Numbered from the stretch's first letter, positions 33,114-42,435 are shown. The stretch is 59,643 nt of DNA from Neobacillus rhizosphaerae (GCF_937468385.1 NZ_CALBWS010000035.1:1-59643), one strand, 5' to 3'. Made by a program: numbers and translations. The notes: generated from the letters alone by a model not told the origin.

Positions 33114-34223
33114 ATGACAAATGCTGCTATTATTCAATTTAATAATGTAACCAAGCAATATGATAACGATCCGCCTGTTCTTGACGATGTAAGCTTTGAG
33201 ATTGAACGCGGAAAATTCTATACACTCCTCGGCCCCTCTGGATGCGGTAAGACAACGATACTAAGGTTAATCGCTGGATTTATCGAACCTTCCAAGGGAG
33301 AGATTTATTTTAACGAAAAAAAAATCAATGATATTCCCGCCAATAAACGGCAGGTAAATACGGTTTTTCAAGATTATGCACTCTTTCCTCATTTAAATGT
33401 TTTTGAGAACGTGGCGTTCGGATTACGAATCAAGAAATTGAAGAACGCTGAAATAGAACGAAAAGTGAAGGAAGCTCTCAGCTTTGTTAACCTTACTGGC
33501 TATGAAAACAGAGAAATAAGGGAAATGTCTGGCGGTCAGCGCCAGCGTGTGGCTATCGCCCGAGCGATTGTAAACGAGCCGGAAGTAATCCTTCTCGATG
33601 AGCCACTCTCAGCCCTAGATTTAAAGCTGCGTACCGAAATGCAGTATGAACTCCGTGAGTTGCAGCGTCGCCTTGGGATTACCTTTATCTTTGTGACACA
33701 CGACCAAGAGGAAGCCTTGGCGATGTCAGATGAGATTTTTGTCATCAATAAAGGGAAAATCCAGCAAAGTGGCACACCAACCGATATTTATGATGAGCCG
33801 ATTAACCGCTTTGTCGCCGATTTCATTGGCGAATCCAATATAGTTAATGGCAGAATGATGAAGGATTATCGAGTAGAATTTGTCGGCAGGGAGTTTGAAT
33901 GTGTCGACAAGGGCTTTAACGAGAACGAACCAGTGGAAATTATTATCCGTCCCGAGGATTTGGAAATTACAACTTTAGAACGTGGCAAATTGCAGGTACG
34001 CGTTGATTCCCAACTGTTCCGAGGTGTCCATTATGAAATCAGCTGCTACGATAAGGATGAAAATGAGTGGCTTGTCCATTCCACGAAGAAGGCAACCGTA
34101 GGAGATGAAATAGGGCTTTATTTTGATCCGGAAGCGATTCATGTTATGCGCCATGGCGAAACAGAGGAAGAATTCGATCGCCGTTTAGAAACATATGCGG
34201 ATGTGGACCGCCATGGAAAATAA
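33114..34223 (+). CDS. potA: Spermidine/putrescine ABC transporter ATPase PotA, 369 aa
   Basis: An ABC ATPase with Walker A GPSGCGKTT, Q-loop VFQDYALFPH, signature MSGGQRQR, Walker B VILLDEPLSALD, H-loop VTHDQEEA, and a C-terminal TOBE domain (about 270-350). It energises polyamine import by PotBC. I chose ATG at 33114 after GGGGGTGG; an upstream in-frame GTG is part of that site. The stop overlaps the potB start. Confidence 0.94.
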   Translation: MTNAAIIQFNNVTKQYDNDPPVLDDVSFEIERGKFYTLLGPSGCGKTTILRLIAGFIEPSKGEIYFNEKKINDIPANKRQVNTVFQDYALFPHLNVFENVAFGLRIKKLKNAEIERKVKEALSFVNLTGYENREIREMSGGQRQRVAIARAIVNEPEVILLDEPLSALDLKLRTEMQYELRELQRRLGITFIFVTHDQEEALAMSDEIFVINKGKIQQSGTPTDIYDEPINRFVADFIGESNIVNGRMMKDYRVEFVGREFECVDKGFNENEPVEIIIRPEDLEITTLERGKLQVRVDSQLFRGVHYEISCYDKDENEWLVHSTKKATVGDEIGLYFDPEAIHVMRHGETEEEFDRRLETYADVDRHGK

Positions 34224-35016
34224 ATTAACCCGCAGCCTCTATCGAATTCCTTATCTACTTTGGATTCTTCTTTTTGTAATCGTGCCTATTTTACTTGTAC
34301 TTTACTATTCGTTTTTTGATATTGAGGGGAATTTTTCATTCATCAATTATCAAAAGTTTTTCACACCCGTTTATTTAAAAATGACGATCAGTTCGTTTTG
34401 GTATGCATTTTTAATTACAGCAATTTCACTGTTGATCTCTTATCCAACAGCTTATTTGTTAACAAAAACCAGACATAAACAATTATGGCTGTTATTAATT
34501 ATTGTCCCATCGTGGATTAATTTACTGTTAAAAGCTTATGCCTTCATTGGTATTTTTGGTACATATGGAGCGGCTAACAGCTTCTTAAAAATGATTGGCA
34601 TCGGGTCACGGCAAATCTTATTTACTGATTTCAGCTTCGTGTTTGTATCGGTATATATTTTTATCCCATTCATGATCTTGCCGATTTTTAACGCATTAGA
34701 TGAATTGAATCCAACCCTTTTGGATGCAGCCAGTGATTTAGGTGCCTCCAAATGGACGACATTTCGCCGGATCATTTTTCCGTTGACTATCGATGGGGTA
34801 AAATCCGGCTGCCAGGTCGTATTCATCCCGGCCCTTTCCTTGTTCATGCTGACAAGACTGATCGCTGGTAACCGTGTCATCACACTTGGTACGTCAATAG
34901 AGCAGCACTTTCTCGTGACGCAGGATTGGGGCATGGGTTCCACGATTGCTGTCTTTTTAATAATTATTATGGTTCTGATTATGCTCGTAACTGGTACTCG
35001 AAAGCGAGGTGTGTAA
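34213..35016 (+). CDS. potB: Polyamine ABC transporter permease PotB, about 267 aa
   Basis: A six-segment permease with the EAA-like loop (LLDAASDLGASKWTTFRRIIFPLT). The segments WILLFVIVPILLVLYYSFFD and IPFMILPIFNALDEL are typical of PotB. It overlaps the end of potA by 11 bp; ATG codons at 34195 and 34201 are alternative starts inside potA. Confidence 0.92.
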   Translation: MENKLTRSLYRIPYLLWILLFVIVPILLVLYYSFFDIEGNFSFINYQKFFTPVYLKMTISSFWYAFLITAISLLISYPTAYLLTKTRHKQLWLLLIIVPSWINLLLKAYAFIGIFGTYGAANSFLKMIGIGSRQILFTDFSFVFVSVYIFIPFMILPIFNALDELNPTLLDAASDLGASKWTTFRRIIFPLTIDGVKSGCQVVFIPALSLFMLTRLIAGNRVITLGTSIEQHFLVTQDWGMGSTIAVFLIIIMVLIMLVTGTRKRGV

Positions 35017-35017
35017 G

Positions 35018-35824
35018 ATGGATAAAAAAATAACCCCTTTATCAAAATTCTTTTTAGCGGTCATCTTTTTCATCCTATATGCACCGATATTCTTTCTGGT
35101 TATCTTCTCCTTCAACAGTGGAGATACGATGTATAATTTTAAAGGCTTCTCATTAGAATGGTATCGAGAGCTTTTTCAAGATACAAGGCTACTAATCATT
35201 GTCCTAAATACAGTCGTAGTTGCTTTTTTATCCGCACTTTTTTCTACGATTATTGGTGTGCTTGGAGCATTAGCTATACACAATGCTAAAAAAAGACAAA
35301 CAAAAAATACCTTGTTATCCTTAAACAATGTTCTGATTGTCAGCCCAGATGTTATTATTGGGGCTTCATTCTTGATTTTGTTCACGATGGCAGGGATCAA
35401 ACTTGGATTCTATTCCGTGCTTTTGTCCCATATTGCTTTTAGCATTCCGATTGTCGTCCTGATGGTACTGCCAAAATTAATGGAGATGAGCCCGACCCTG
35501 ATTGATGCTGCCCGGGATTTAGGGGCAAGCAGTTGGAACGTAATGACAAAGGTGATTATCCCGTTTATTACACCCGGAATCTTTGCCGGTTTCTTTATGG
35601 CCTTAACATACTCCTTAGATGATTTTGCCGTAACCTTTTTTGTAACCGGGAATGGTTTTTCCACGCTTTCGGTTGAGATTTATTCCTTAGCACGACGGGG
35701 GATTTCCTTAAATATTAATGCCCTGTCCGCCCTGTTGTTCCTATTTACGCTGCTGCTTGTAGTGATTTATTACTTTATTACCCAGCGTAACAAGCCTAGC
35801 GGAATGGGGGTTCGCAAACGATGA
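35018..35824 (+). CDS. potC: Polyamine ABC transporter permease PotC, 268 aa
   Basis: The second permease, with the EAA loop LIDAARDLGASSWNVMTKVIIPFI. I chose ATG at 35018 with GAGGTG upstream. The TGA stop overlaps the potD start as ATGA. Confidence 0.93.
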   Translation: MDKKITPLSKFFLAVIFFILYAPIFFLVIFSFNSGDTMYNFKGFSLEWYRELFQDTRLLIIVLNTVVVAFLSALFSTIIGVLGALAIHNAKKRQTKNTLLSLNNVLIVSPDVIIGASFLILFTMAGIKLGFYSVLLSHIAFSIPIVVLMVLPKLMEMSPTLIDAARDLGASSWNVMTKVIIPFITPGIFAGFFMALTYSLDDFAVTFFVTGNGFSTLSVEIYSLARRGISLNINALSALLFLFTLLLVVIYYFITQRNKPSGMGVRKR

Positions 35825-36894
35825 ATAAACTAGTCCGTTTTTTTCTTGTCATTGCAGTCGTCTCGGCCGTGCTGCTTTATGCGATTTCGAGTTTGAACAG
35901 CTCGCAGGGTTATACCGGTAGCAACACGTTAACGGTTTTTAACTGGGGCGACTATATTGATCCTGATATAATCAAACGTTTTGAAAAAGAAACAGGGATT
36001 AAGGTCATCTATGAAACATTCGATTCTAATGAGTCGATGATGACCAAAATCGAGCAAGGCGGCACGAATTATGATATCGCCATTCCTTCTGAATATATGA
36101 TTGATAAAATGCGTCACGAGCATTTGCTCATTCCGTTGGATCATTCGAAGCTGCCCAACTTAAAATATATTGATAACCGGTTTATGGATCTGCCGTTTGA
36201 TCCACAGAATAAATATTCCATCCCTTATTTCTGGGGAACTGTCGGCATCGTTTACAATCCAAAAATGCTCCATGGCAAGAAAATCACCAGTTGGAATGAC
36301 CTTTGGGCTTCTAATTTAAAAAATAAAATCTTGTTAACAGATGGTGCCCGCGAAGTGATCGGAATGGGATTGAACAGCCTGGGCTATTCGCTAAATGATA
36401 CAAACAAACAACATCTAATCGAAGCAAAGGAAAAGCTAGACACGCTCACACCAAATATCAAAGCGATTGTCGGTGATGAAATTAAGATGCTGCTCGCTAA
36501 TCGCGAGGCATCCGTTGGGCTTGTCTGGTCAGGAGATGCCTCAGAAATCATGTCTCAGAATGAAGATTTGGACTATGTGGTGCCAAAGGAAGGCTCCAAC
36601 CTTTGGTTCGATAATATGGTCATTCCTAAAACAGCCAAAAATATCGAGGCAGCGCATAAATTCATTAACTTCATGCTTGATCCTAAAGTTGCTGCCAAAA
36701 ATACCGAGTACGTCGGCTATTCTACTCCTAACAAAGGCGCTCTTAAATACATGCCAAAAGAAGTGGTCAACGATGAGCGGTTCTATCCATCACCAGAGCT
36801 GACCGAAAAACTAGAAGTATATAAAAATCTTGGCAAAAAGAACCTGGCCTACTACAACGAGTTATTCTTGCAATTTAAAATGCATCGAAAATAA
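35821..36894 (+). CDS. potD: Spermidine/putrescine-binding protein PotD, 357 aa
   Basis: A PotD/PotF-type binding protein. It has the typical LTVFNWGDYIDPDIIKRFEKETGI opening of the mature part, GTNYDIAIPSEYM, and the W-containing ligand site IPYFWGTVG and LVWSGDASE. The N-terminal hydrophobic segment (residues 4-22) has no lipobox cysteine, so this one may be held by an uncleaved anchor rather than lipidated. Fourth gene of a tight, overlapping potABCD operon. Confidence 0.93.
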   Translation: MNKLVRFFLVIAVVSAVLLYAISSLNSSQGYTGSNTLTVFNWGDYIDPDIIKRFEKETGIKVIYETFDSNESMMTKIEQGGTNYDIAIPSEYMIDKMRHEHLLIPLDHSKLPNLKYIDNRFMDLPFDPQNKYSIPYFWGTVGIVYNPKMLHGKKITSWNDLWASNLKNKILLTDGAREVIGMGLNSLGYSLNDTNKQHLIEAKEKLDTLTPNIKAIVGDEIKMLLANREASVGLVWSGDASEIMSQNEDLDYVVPKEGSNLWFDNMVIPKTAKNIEAAHKFINFMLDPKVAAKNTEYVGYSTPNKGALKYMPKEVVNDERFYPSPELTEKLEVYKNLGKKNLAYYNELFLQFKMHRK

Positions 36895-36968
36895 CAATTC
36901 GAGTTTTACAATAAAAGGAAAAAGGTGCCTGATACCATTATCCAATAAAAGGAAATGTAGTTGTCATC

Positions 36969-37014
36969 AAAAAAGCGTCACATTCTTCGCAGTTAGCGAG
37001 AGTGTGACGCTTTT
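36969..37014. terminator. Intrinsic terminator after potD
   Basis: AAAAGCGTCACA pairs with TGTGACGCTTTT, extended by TCGC/GCGA inside. A-run and T-run flank it, so it also serves the convergent small gene. Confidence 0.9.
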
Positions 37015-37017
37015 CAT

Positions 37018-37239
37018 TTAATAACTGTTATCTTCTTTTAAACTTTCTCTATTTACATACCAATTTGTTAATTGGGTCAGGATGGCAAAGACAAAGAAGA
37101 AGTTCATCGCCCAAACATTAATAAAGGGAGCTAATCCGCCAAATTCAATGGTTGCATATCCTTTTAGCTTCATCACAATCATCGATTCGATAAAAATCAG
37201 AATAAACCCAAGTACACCCGCAGCAGCTGCTTTAAACAT
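37018..37239 (-). CDS. Small membrane protein, 73 aa
   Basis: Two hydrophobic segments (about 5-20 and 42-58) in MFKAAAAGVLGFILIFIESM and INVWAMNFFFVFAILTQLTN. Unknown family. I chose ATG at 37239, seven bases after GGGGAGGG; the upstream extension of the frame is not coding-like. Confidence 0.6.
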   Translation of the reverse strand: MFKAAAAGVLGFILIFIESMIVMKLKGYATIEFGGLAPFINVWAMNFFFVFAILTQLTNWYVNRESLKEDNSY

Positions 37240-37642
37240 TTCATTTCCCTCCCCAAGACGATCTATTCCACTAGCTAACTTTCCACTATATGAACTATAT
37301 CCAGGATTAATTATGACAATTTCATGAACATCTATAATTCTATTATATGACAAATCCCCTTAAACACAACTCTTACATCTTAAAAACAATCAAGTAGTAC
37401 ACCAACATAATAAAGGCAGTGTGAGCCAAGTTGAGCTTCACCTAATTTTTCGTTCAGTTAGGAAAAATTGATTCGTTTTTGCGTCCTCCGCCCCTTTTTC
37501 CATATAAAAGAAAAAGCTATTTTCGCAAATACTGTTGCTTTTCTAACTAAATTTGCCTAATTCCTTTGATTAGGAGGGGATTTTTATTCGCTTTATGATG
37601 ATTAATGCTAATTCCATCATTTTTTTCTAAAAGGTCTTGCTA

Positions 37643-37838
37643 AATTCAGCTTATCAGCGAGTTCAACCAACTTTTATCAGCGACTTTTTTTGATATATCA
37701 GCGACTTTGATGCTTTTATCAGCGACTTTTATGATATATCAGCGAATAGGTTGCTTTTATCAGCGCTTTTAATGATATATCAGCGAATCGAAGGGGAATG
37801 GTCAGATCGTCCATGATTTTAAATAAACGCAACAATCT
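37643..37838 (+). repeat. Interspersed repeat, copy B (seven ATCAGCG units, about 21-bp period)
   Basis: ATCAGCG occurs at 37653, 37676, 37697, 37718, 37738, 37759 and 37779 (spacings 23, 21, 21, 20, 21, 20). The left end TTCAGCTTATCAGCGA and right end GTCAGATCGTCC, 18 bp, AACAATCT match copy A at 482-590. The rest of 37354-37897 holds no recognisable gene. Confidence 0.85.
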
Positions 37839-37852
37839 CTGAAAAAAGAGTC

Positions 37853-37895
37853 AAAAAAAAGCAGTCAGACACTAACTAAATTAGTGTCTGACTCC
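37853..37895 (-). terminator. Terminator of the ECF operon
   Basis: GTCAGACACTAA pairs perfectly with TTAGTGTCTGAC around a 5-base loop; on the minus strand a run of eight T follows. Confidence 0.93.
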
Positions 37896-37897
37896 CT

Positions 37898-38689
37898 TCA
37901 TTTCATCTGAATAAATTCCTCAACGGTTAAAATCGTTTGCTTAAATCCCAATTTCTCTGCCAACTGTGTAATTCCGGGAGCTTCCACTTTGGCTTCTCTT
38001 AAAATATCCTTCTGTGAAAATACGTATCTTGTATCTCCATCGAGAAGGACCTTTCCTTCATTAAATACAATCGTTCGCTCAAAGTTCTCTGCAACAAAAT
38101 CCATATCGTGAATGATTGTCATGACGAGTTTATGCTTATCCTTTAACGCTTGGATGATTTCCCGAATCTTTTCCTTCCCATGAATGTCCTGAGCAATCGT
38201 CGGCTCATCAAGAATAATGATGTCAGTATCCATCGCAACAACGGACGCAATACAAAGCAGTTTCTTCTCTGATAAACTTAAATCATGGGGATTCATCTCT
38301 AGTTTATCGTCGAGTTCAACCATCTTTAAGGCCTGAATAGCCTGTCTTTCTGCGATAATCTTACCCATGTTAATATTCAGCGGGCCGAACATCACTTCTT
38401 CCAAAACCGTCCGTTTAAAAATCTGGTCATTTGGATTTTGAAAAACAAGCCCAATCGTTCCAGCCATCTCGGCGGCTGTGGTTTTCATTTTCACATTAAC
38501 GTTATGAATCAAAATATCCCCATTATCCGGTTTAAGCAAACCCTTCAACAACTTGACGAACGTCGTTTTCCCAGCACCATTTTGACCGATAATAGCGGTT
38601 GAACGCTGATCAAACTCCAAATTTATTCCCGCAAGTACGGGGGCTCCGCCCTTTTTATACGAAAAGGAAAGGTTGGATACTTTTATCAT
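37898..38689 (-). CDS. ECF transporter ATPase, second subunit, about 263 aa
   Basis: An EcfA-type ATPase: Walker A GQNGAGKTT, Q-loop VFQNPNDQI, Walker B IIILDEPT, H-loop IIHDMDFV. The ABC signature is degenerate, reading LSLSEKK where LSGGQ is expected, unlike its partner. The start ATG at 38689 overlaps the stop of the upstream ATPase as ATGA. It works with the other ATPase and EcfT to power an S component. Last gene of the operon. Confidence 0.9.
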   Translation of the reverse strand: MIKVSNLSFSYKKGGAPVLAGINLEFDQRSTAIIGQNGAGKTTFVKLLKGLLKPDNGDILIHNVNVKMKTTAAEMAGTIGLVFQNPNDQIFKRTVLEEVMFGPLNINMGKIIAERQAIQALKMVELDDKLEMNPHDLSLSEKKLLCIASVVAMDTDIIILDEPTIAQDIHGKEKIREIIQALKDKHKLVMTIIHDMDFVAENFERTIVFNEGKVLLDGDTRYVFSQKDILREAKVEAPGITQLAEKLGFKQTILTVEEFIQMK

Positions 38690-39537
38690 ACAAGTGGAAC
38701 CCCCTTCCTCAATACTCTTTCCGCAGCTTCCAAGGTAACAGGATAACAATCGCTGCCGTCCTTTTTAACACCCAAAGCCCTACACACTCTCGTATAAACG
38801 GGGGCCAAGACACCGTAAGTTTCCAAATCATCTCTTGAAAAGATTATTTCAGGAGTAGCAACATCCACAACTCTCCCGTCATTGAGTAGTAAGACTCGAT
38901 CGCAATACTGGGCAACCTTCTCCATTTTATGCTCTGCCAGTATAACAGTAATCCCCTGTTTGCTTAGACTTTGAATCGCGTTGAATACTTCCTCAGATCC
39001 CGCCGGGTCGAGCTGGGAAGTAGGTTCATCCAGCACCAGGATGTCCGGCTTCATGGCGATGATGCTCGCAATTGCCATGCGCTGCATTTGTCCACCCGAT
39101 AAGTCAAACGGATTATGATCCTTTACGTGCTCAATTTTAAGCAGCGTTAACACGTCGTCAATCCGATCTATCATTTCTTTTCGAGGTACGCCGATATTCT
39201 CGAGCCCAAAGGCAATTTCCTCATAAACCGTCATTTTAGAACCTGTCACCTGGGTGAACGGATTTTGGAACACCATTCCTACCTTTAAAGAGATGTCAGC
39301 AAGCGAATGATTTTTCACTTCCAACCCGGCAACCAAGACTTTTCCGCCATATGCTCCCTTATAAAAATGAGGAACAAGACCAACGAGTGCTTGGCAAAGC
39401 GTCGATTTACCTGATGAATTTTTACCAATAATGCCGATAAATTCTCCTTCGTTAACTTGGAACGAAATATCATCAAGTGCTAGCATGTCGGATAATGGAT
39501 ATTTATATTTGAGACCTTGGACAATTATTTTGTTCAT
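38686..39537 (-). CDS. ECF transporter ATPase, first subunit, 283 aa
   Basis: An EcfA ATPase with Walker A GKNSSGKST, Q-loop VFQNPFTQV, signature LSGGQMQR, Walker B ILVLDEPTSQLDPAG and H-loop ILAEHKME (Glu-His). The start ATG at 39537 (MNKIIVQG) overlaps the EcfT stop as ATGA and is preceded by GGAGG. Canonical signature here, degenerate one in the partner. Confidence 0.92.
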   Translation of the reverse strand: MNKIIVQGLKYKYPLSDMLALDDISFQVNEGEFIGIIGKNSSGKSTLCQALVGLVPHFYKGAYGGKVLVAGLEVKNHSLADISLKVGMVFQNPFTQVTGSKMTVYEEIAFGLENIGVPRKEMIDRIDDVLTLLKIEHVKDHNPFDLSGGQMQRMAIASIIAMKPDILVLDEPTSQLDPAGSEEVFNAIQSLSKQGITVILAEHKMEKVAQYCDRVLLLNDGRVVDVATPEIIFSRDDLETYGVLAPVYTRVCRALGVKKDGSDCYPVTLEAAERVLRKGVPLV

Positions 39538-40301
39538 ACAAAAATCCTCCACGTTACAGCACAAACTACTAGCAGCAGCATTACGGACTGAATCACTCTG
39601 CTATGGTTATAGGTTTTTTCCTCATTTAAATACGTTTTCGGGGCACTGGAATTAAACCCCCTCACTTCCAGTGCCATTGCCCGTTCCTTGGTGTTAATGA
39701 GCGACCCTAATATGACCGGTCCTAATAACGGTAAGAAAGCCTTGGTTCGGACGAACAAATTCCCCTCCGTCTCCATTCCTCTCGCCCTCTGCGCATCCAT
39801 AATCGTGCCCATGCTCGATATCATTTCAGGAATAATTTGGAAAACAGAAACAATAACATAACCGATTCTTGGCGACATTCCTTTACGAACAAGCGTCTCG
39901 ACAAGGTCCGATGGTTTCGTTGTCAGGACCAAAATCATGAAGGAACTGACAATATTCGTCACCCGGAGCGTAATCATCAAAGCATATAACAGCCCTTCTT
40001 TATACATGACAACTGGACCAATTTGAAAGAGAGCGGTCTCATTTTCCGGTTTAAACAAGCCTTGGATGATAACGACTGTGATCAGCACGAGAAAAACAAA
40101 ACTAAACACAGGAATGGTTTTTCGAATAACTTTCGCCGCTATCAATAACACAATGCTAATTCCCACACATATGAAAGAGGTTGTGAATGATGGCAGAATA
40201 ATCGGAATTATAAGAGCAAAGAGTATATATAAGAGTTTAGTGATGGGATCGACATCATGAATGAACGAATCCCTTTCCACATACAAACTAATCGATTTCA
40301 A
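39534..40301 (-). CDS. ECF transporter transmembrane component EcfT, 255 aa
   Basis: An EcfT/CbiQ-family protein with about five segments and the coupling-helix motif containing Ala-Arg-Gly (QRARGMETEGN), which contacts the ATPases. The start is TTG at 40301 with GGTGAAG. It links the two ATPases to the S component encoded just upstream. Confidence 0.92.
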   Translation of the reverse strand: MKSISLYVERDSFIHDVDPITKLLYILFALIIPIILPSFTTSFICVGISIVLLIAAKVIRKTIPVFSFVFLVLITVVIIQGLFKPENETALFQIGPVVMYKEGLLYALMITLRVTNIVSSFMILVLTTKPSDLVETLVRKGMSPRIGYVIVSVFQIIPEMISSMGTIMDAQRARGMETEGNLFVRTKAFLPLLGPVILGSLINTKERAMALEVRGFNSSAPKTYLNEEKTYNHSRVIQSVMLLLVVCAVTWRIFV

Positions 40302-40334
40302 AAAGCTTCACCGGCTTTCATTTTCAAAAAGAGG

Positions 40335-40937
40335 TTAATCTAAAGTCTCTATTTTTTCATTATTGTTATATAATTGCACAACATTTCGTGGTAATCCTTT
40401 GAAAATACCAAAACTAATGAGCACAACTAATAATTTATCTGGCACGTCGACCACCAGTTCATCAAGTAACGAGGCCAGCCAAATAGAATCGGTTTTTGCT
40501 AGAACAAAAGCATATAAGGCATCACCCCAAACATTCCCTGTTTGTCCTCCCCAGAACCCAATATTAAGCGGAGTGGAAACAACCGTTGCGACAAGTCCAA
40601 TGATTAAACCGGCAACCACCGCTTTCAGCCAGCTAGAAATAAAGCCTTTGAAAAATAGGATCCCGACTGCCAAGCCAATTGCGACACTTGTAATCGCATA
40701 AACAAAGGAAATAGGATCGGTAAAGCCATAAATAATATTATTAATCGCACCGGCTAAAGCGCCGACAATTGGGCCTCCCAACATCGCTGCTAGGACTGTG
40801 CCGATGGAATCTAGCCATAGCGGCAGTTTTAGGAACGCTGCAATTAATTTACCAATATAGTTGACACCTACCGCAACAGGAATGAGAACCAATGCGGCTG
40901 TAGATAAACGTAACGACCACATGCTTTGTTTTTTCAT
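40335..40937 (-). CDS. ECF transporter S component, 200 aa
   Basis: A hydrophobic protein with about six segments and the S-component ATP-cassette interface type helix (TAALVLIPVAVGVNYIGKL; PLWLDSIGTVLAAMLGG). I do not recognise a named S family; the ligand is not known. It is 15 bp after the uridine-phosphorylase-like gene in a dedicated operon, which suggests a nucleoside or its base as ligand. GAAGGGGG precedes the ATG. Confidence 0.85.
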   Translation of the reverse strand: MKKQSMWSLRLSTAALVLIPVAVGVNYIGKLIAAFLKLPLWLDSIGTVLAAMLGGPIVGALAGAINNIIYGFTDPISFVYAITSVAIGLAVGILFFKGFISSWLKAVVAGLIIGLVATVVSTPLNIGFWGGQTGNVWGDALYAFVLAKTDSIWLASLLDELVVDVPDKLLVVLISFGIFKGLPRNVVQLYNNNEKIETLD

Positions 40938-40952
40938 TGAAAAAACCCCCTT

Positions 40953-41705
40953 CTAATTTTTATAAATAGATTCATAGGAAACAATCGCTTCGAGTGCTGT
41001 GAGAATCTCTTGTTCTTCCCCACGTTTACTATTGTTTTTCTCATCAATGTAATCATTGATTCCCCCTTCTAAATCCCCCTCTTTTTCGACAACGACATTT
41101 AATATGGAAGCGGTCTTAATTCCGCGTAATCCACCAATCACAAATAATGCGGCTGTTTCCATATCAGAAGCTAAAATTCCTTTTTCTGACCAATACTTGT
41201 CAATTTCATGTTCTTTATCAGTATAAAAGCTGTCATGACATCTGACAATACCTGTGTGATTTGTCGATCGATTCTTTTTGGCTGCATTCATCACATGAAA
41301 GAGCAATTCGGGGTCTGGGATGGCTGGATAAGCCTTGTTAATATAGGCATAGGAAGCACCATCATTTCTCACGGCACCGGAAGCAATTACCAGATCACCC
41401 AAACGCAAATGCGGCTGCAGGGCACCACAGCTCCCGATACGAATCATTACTTTTACGCCAATATTTTTTAACTCTTCGATAGCAATTCCGGCGGAAACTC
41501 CGCCAATTCCCGTCGAGGAAACGAAAATTTTGACACCATTATATGAGCCTATGATTGTTTTGTATTCCCGGTTGTAGGCAAGTTCTTCACTATGGTCTAA
41601 AAATTTTGCCACTTCGTCGACACGTCCTGGGTCTCCTGGTAGTAACGCGTATTTCACCTCATACCCATTTCCAATTCTGATATGCGGCTGTAGGTTATTT
41701 TTCAT
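40953..41705 (-). CDS. Uridine phosphorylase-like nucleoside phosphorylase, 250 aa
   Basis: A nucleoside phosphorylase of the PNP/UDP family, with LLPGDPGRVDEVAKFLD, SSTGIGGVSAGIAIEEL, RIGSCGALQP (phosphate and ribose site) and SDMETAALF (ribose Glu). It cleaves a nucleoside with phosphate. The length and motifs are closest to uridine phosphorylase. It heads the ECF operon, so it most likely acts on the imported substrate. AGAGGAG precedes the ATG. No riboswitch seen in its leader. Confidence 0.88.
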   Translation of the reverse strand: MKNNLQPHIRIGNGYEVKYALLPGDPGRVDEVAKFLDHSEELAYNREYKTIIGSYNGVKIFVSSTGIGGVSAGIAIEELKNIGVKVMIRIGSCGALQPHLRLGDLVIASGAVRNDGASYAYINKAYPAIPDPELLFHVMNAAKKNRSTNHTGIVRCHDSFYTDKEHEIDKYWSEKGILASDMETAALFVIGGLRGIKTASILNVVVEKEGDLEGGINDYIDEKNNSKRGEEQEILTALEAIVSYESIYKN

Positions 41706-41892
41706 ATTAGTTGGCTCCTCTTTGCTTTTTTATTGGGAGGAATAGTAATCTGTAACACATCAAAAATGTGAGTTGCGAAGATGCATGATAACCAAATTGA
41801 TTCCTAAATTCTCGGTGTCATAACAAGGTGGAACACTACTCTTTGAAGGTTTTTCTCAGTGTAAATGGGCGGATAATATCCTATTTTTTCTT

Positions 41893-41920
41893 GAAATAAA
41901 AGAGATTGCTCTTTTATTAA
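41893..41920 (-). terminator. Terminator of the GNAT gene
   Basis: AATAAAAGAG pairs with CTCTTTTATT around ATTG, perfectly. Confidence 0.75.
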
Positions 41921-41937
41921 AAGGAGATGATAATGGA

Positions 41938-42435
41938 TTAAAATTTTACCAACATATCCCAAGATGTTCCGGTCACTCCTATCTTTTTGAATCCTAATTT
42001 TTCATATAAGTAAAGAGCAGGATTATTGGGATCGACACTTAAAGAGATACCGCCAAATCCAGCTTCTTTTGTTTTTCTTAACATTTCCATAAGAAGGGCT
42101 TTTCCTATTCCTCTTCCCCTGTATTCTGGAAGGAGAGCCATTCCTAAAAGGGGTGTATCACGATCATAATACCCATATGTCTTATTCAACTCATCAAATA
42201 ATCGGACCCAAACTGCCCCAATTGGTGTATTATCTGCCCCTATTGCGATCAAAGCAGTATCTCCTTTTCGCCCCCAACCTTTCAGAGAATTTACGATCTC
42301 GGGTTCAGTTAAGATGTCCTTTGACGGACGAGGTTCACCTTCAGGAATATAAATAGCTTGATATAACATTTCCCATAAGAAGGGCTCGTCTCCTACTGTC
42401 CCCATCCTAATTTTATATGTGTTCAAATTTTTCAT
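41938..42435 (-). CDS. GNAT family N-acetyltransferase, 165 aa
   Basis: A GNAT protein with the acetyl-CoA loop RGRGIGKALLMEMLRKTKEAG after MALLPEYR, and the LYLYEKLGFKKIG closing segment. Substrate unknown. GGGG sits too close to the ATG; a TTG at codon 4 is an alternative start. Monocistronic. Confidence 0.85.
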   Translation of the reverse strand: MKNLNTYKIRMGTVGDEPFLWEMLYQAIYIPEGEPRPSKDILTEPEIVNSLKGWGRKGDTALIAIGADNTPIGAVWVRLFDELNKTYGYYDRDTPLLGMALLPEYRGRGIGKALLMEMLRKTKEAGFGGISLSVDPNNPALYLYEKLGFKKIGVTGTSWDMLVKF

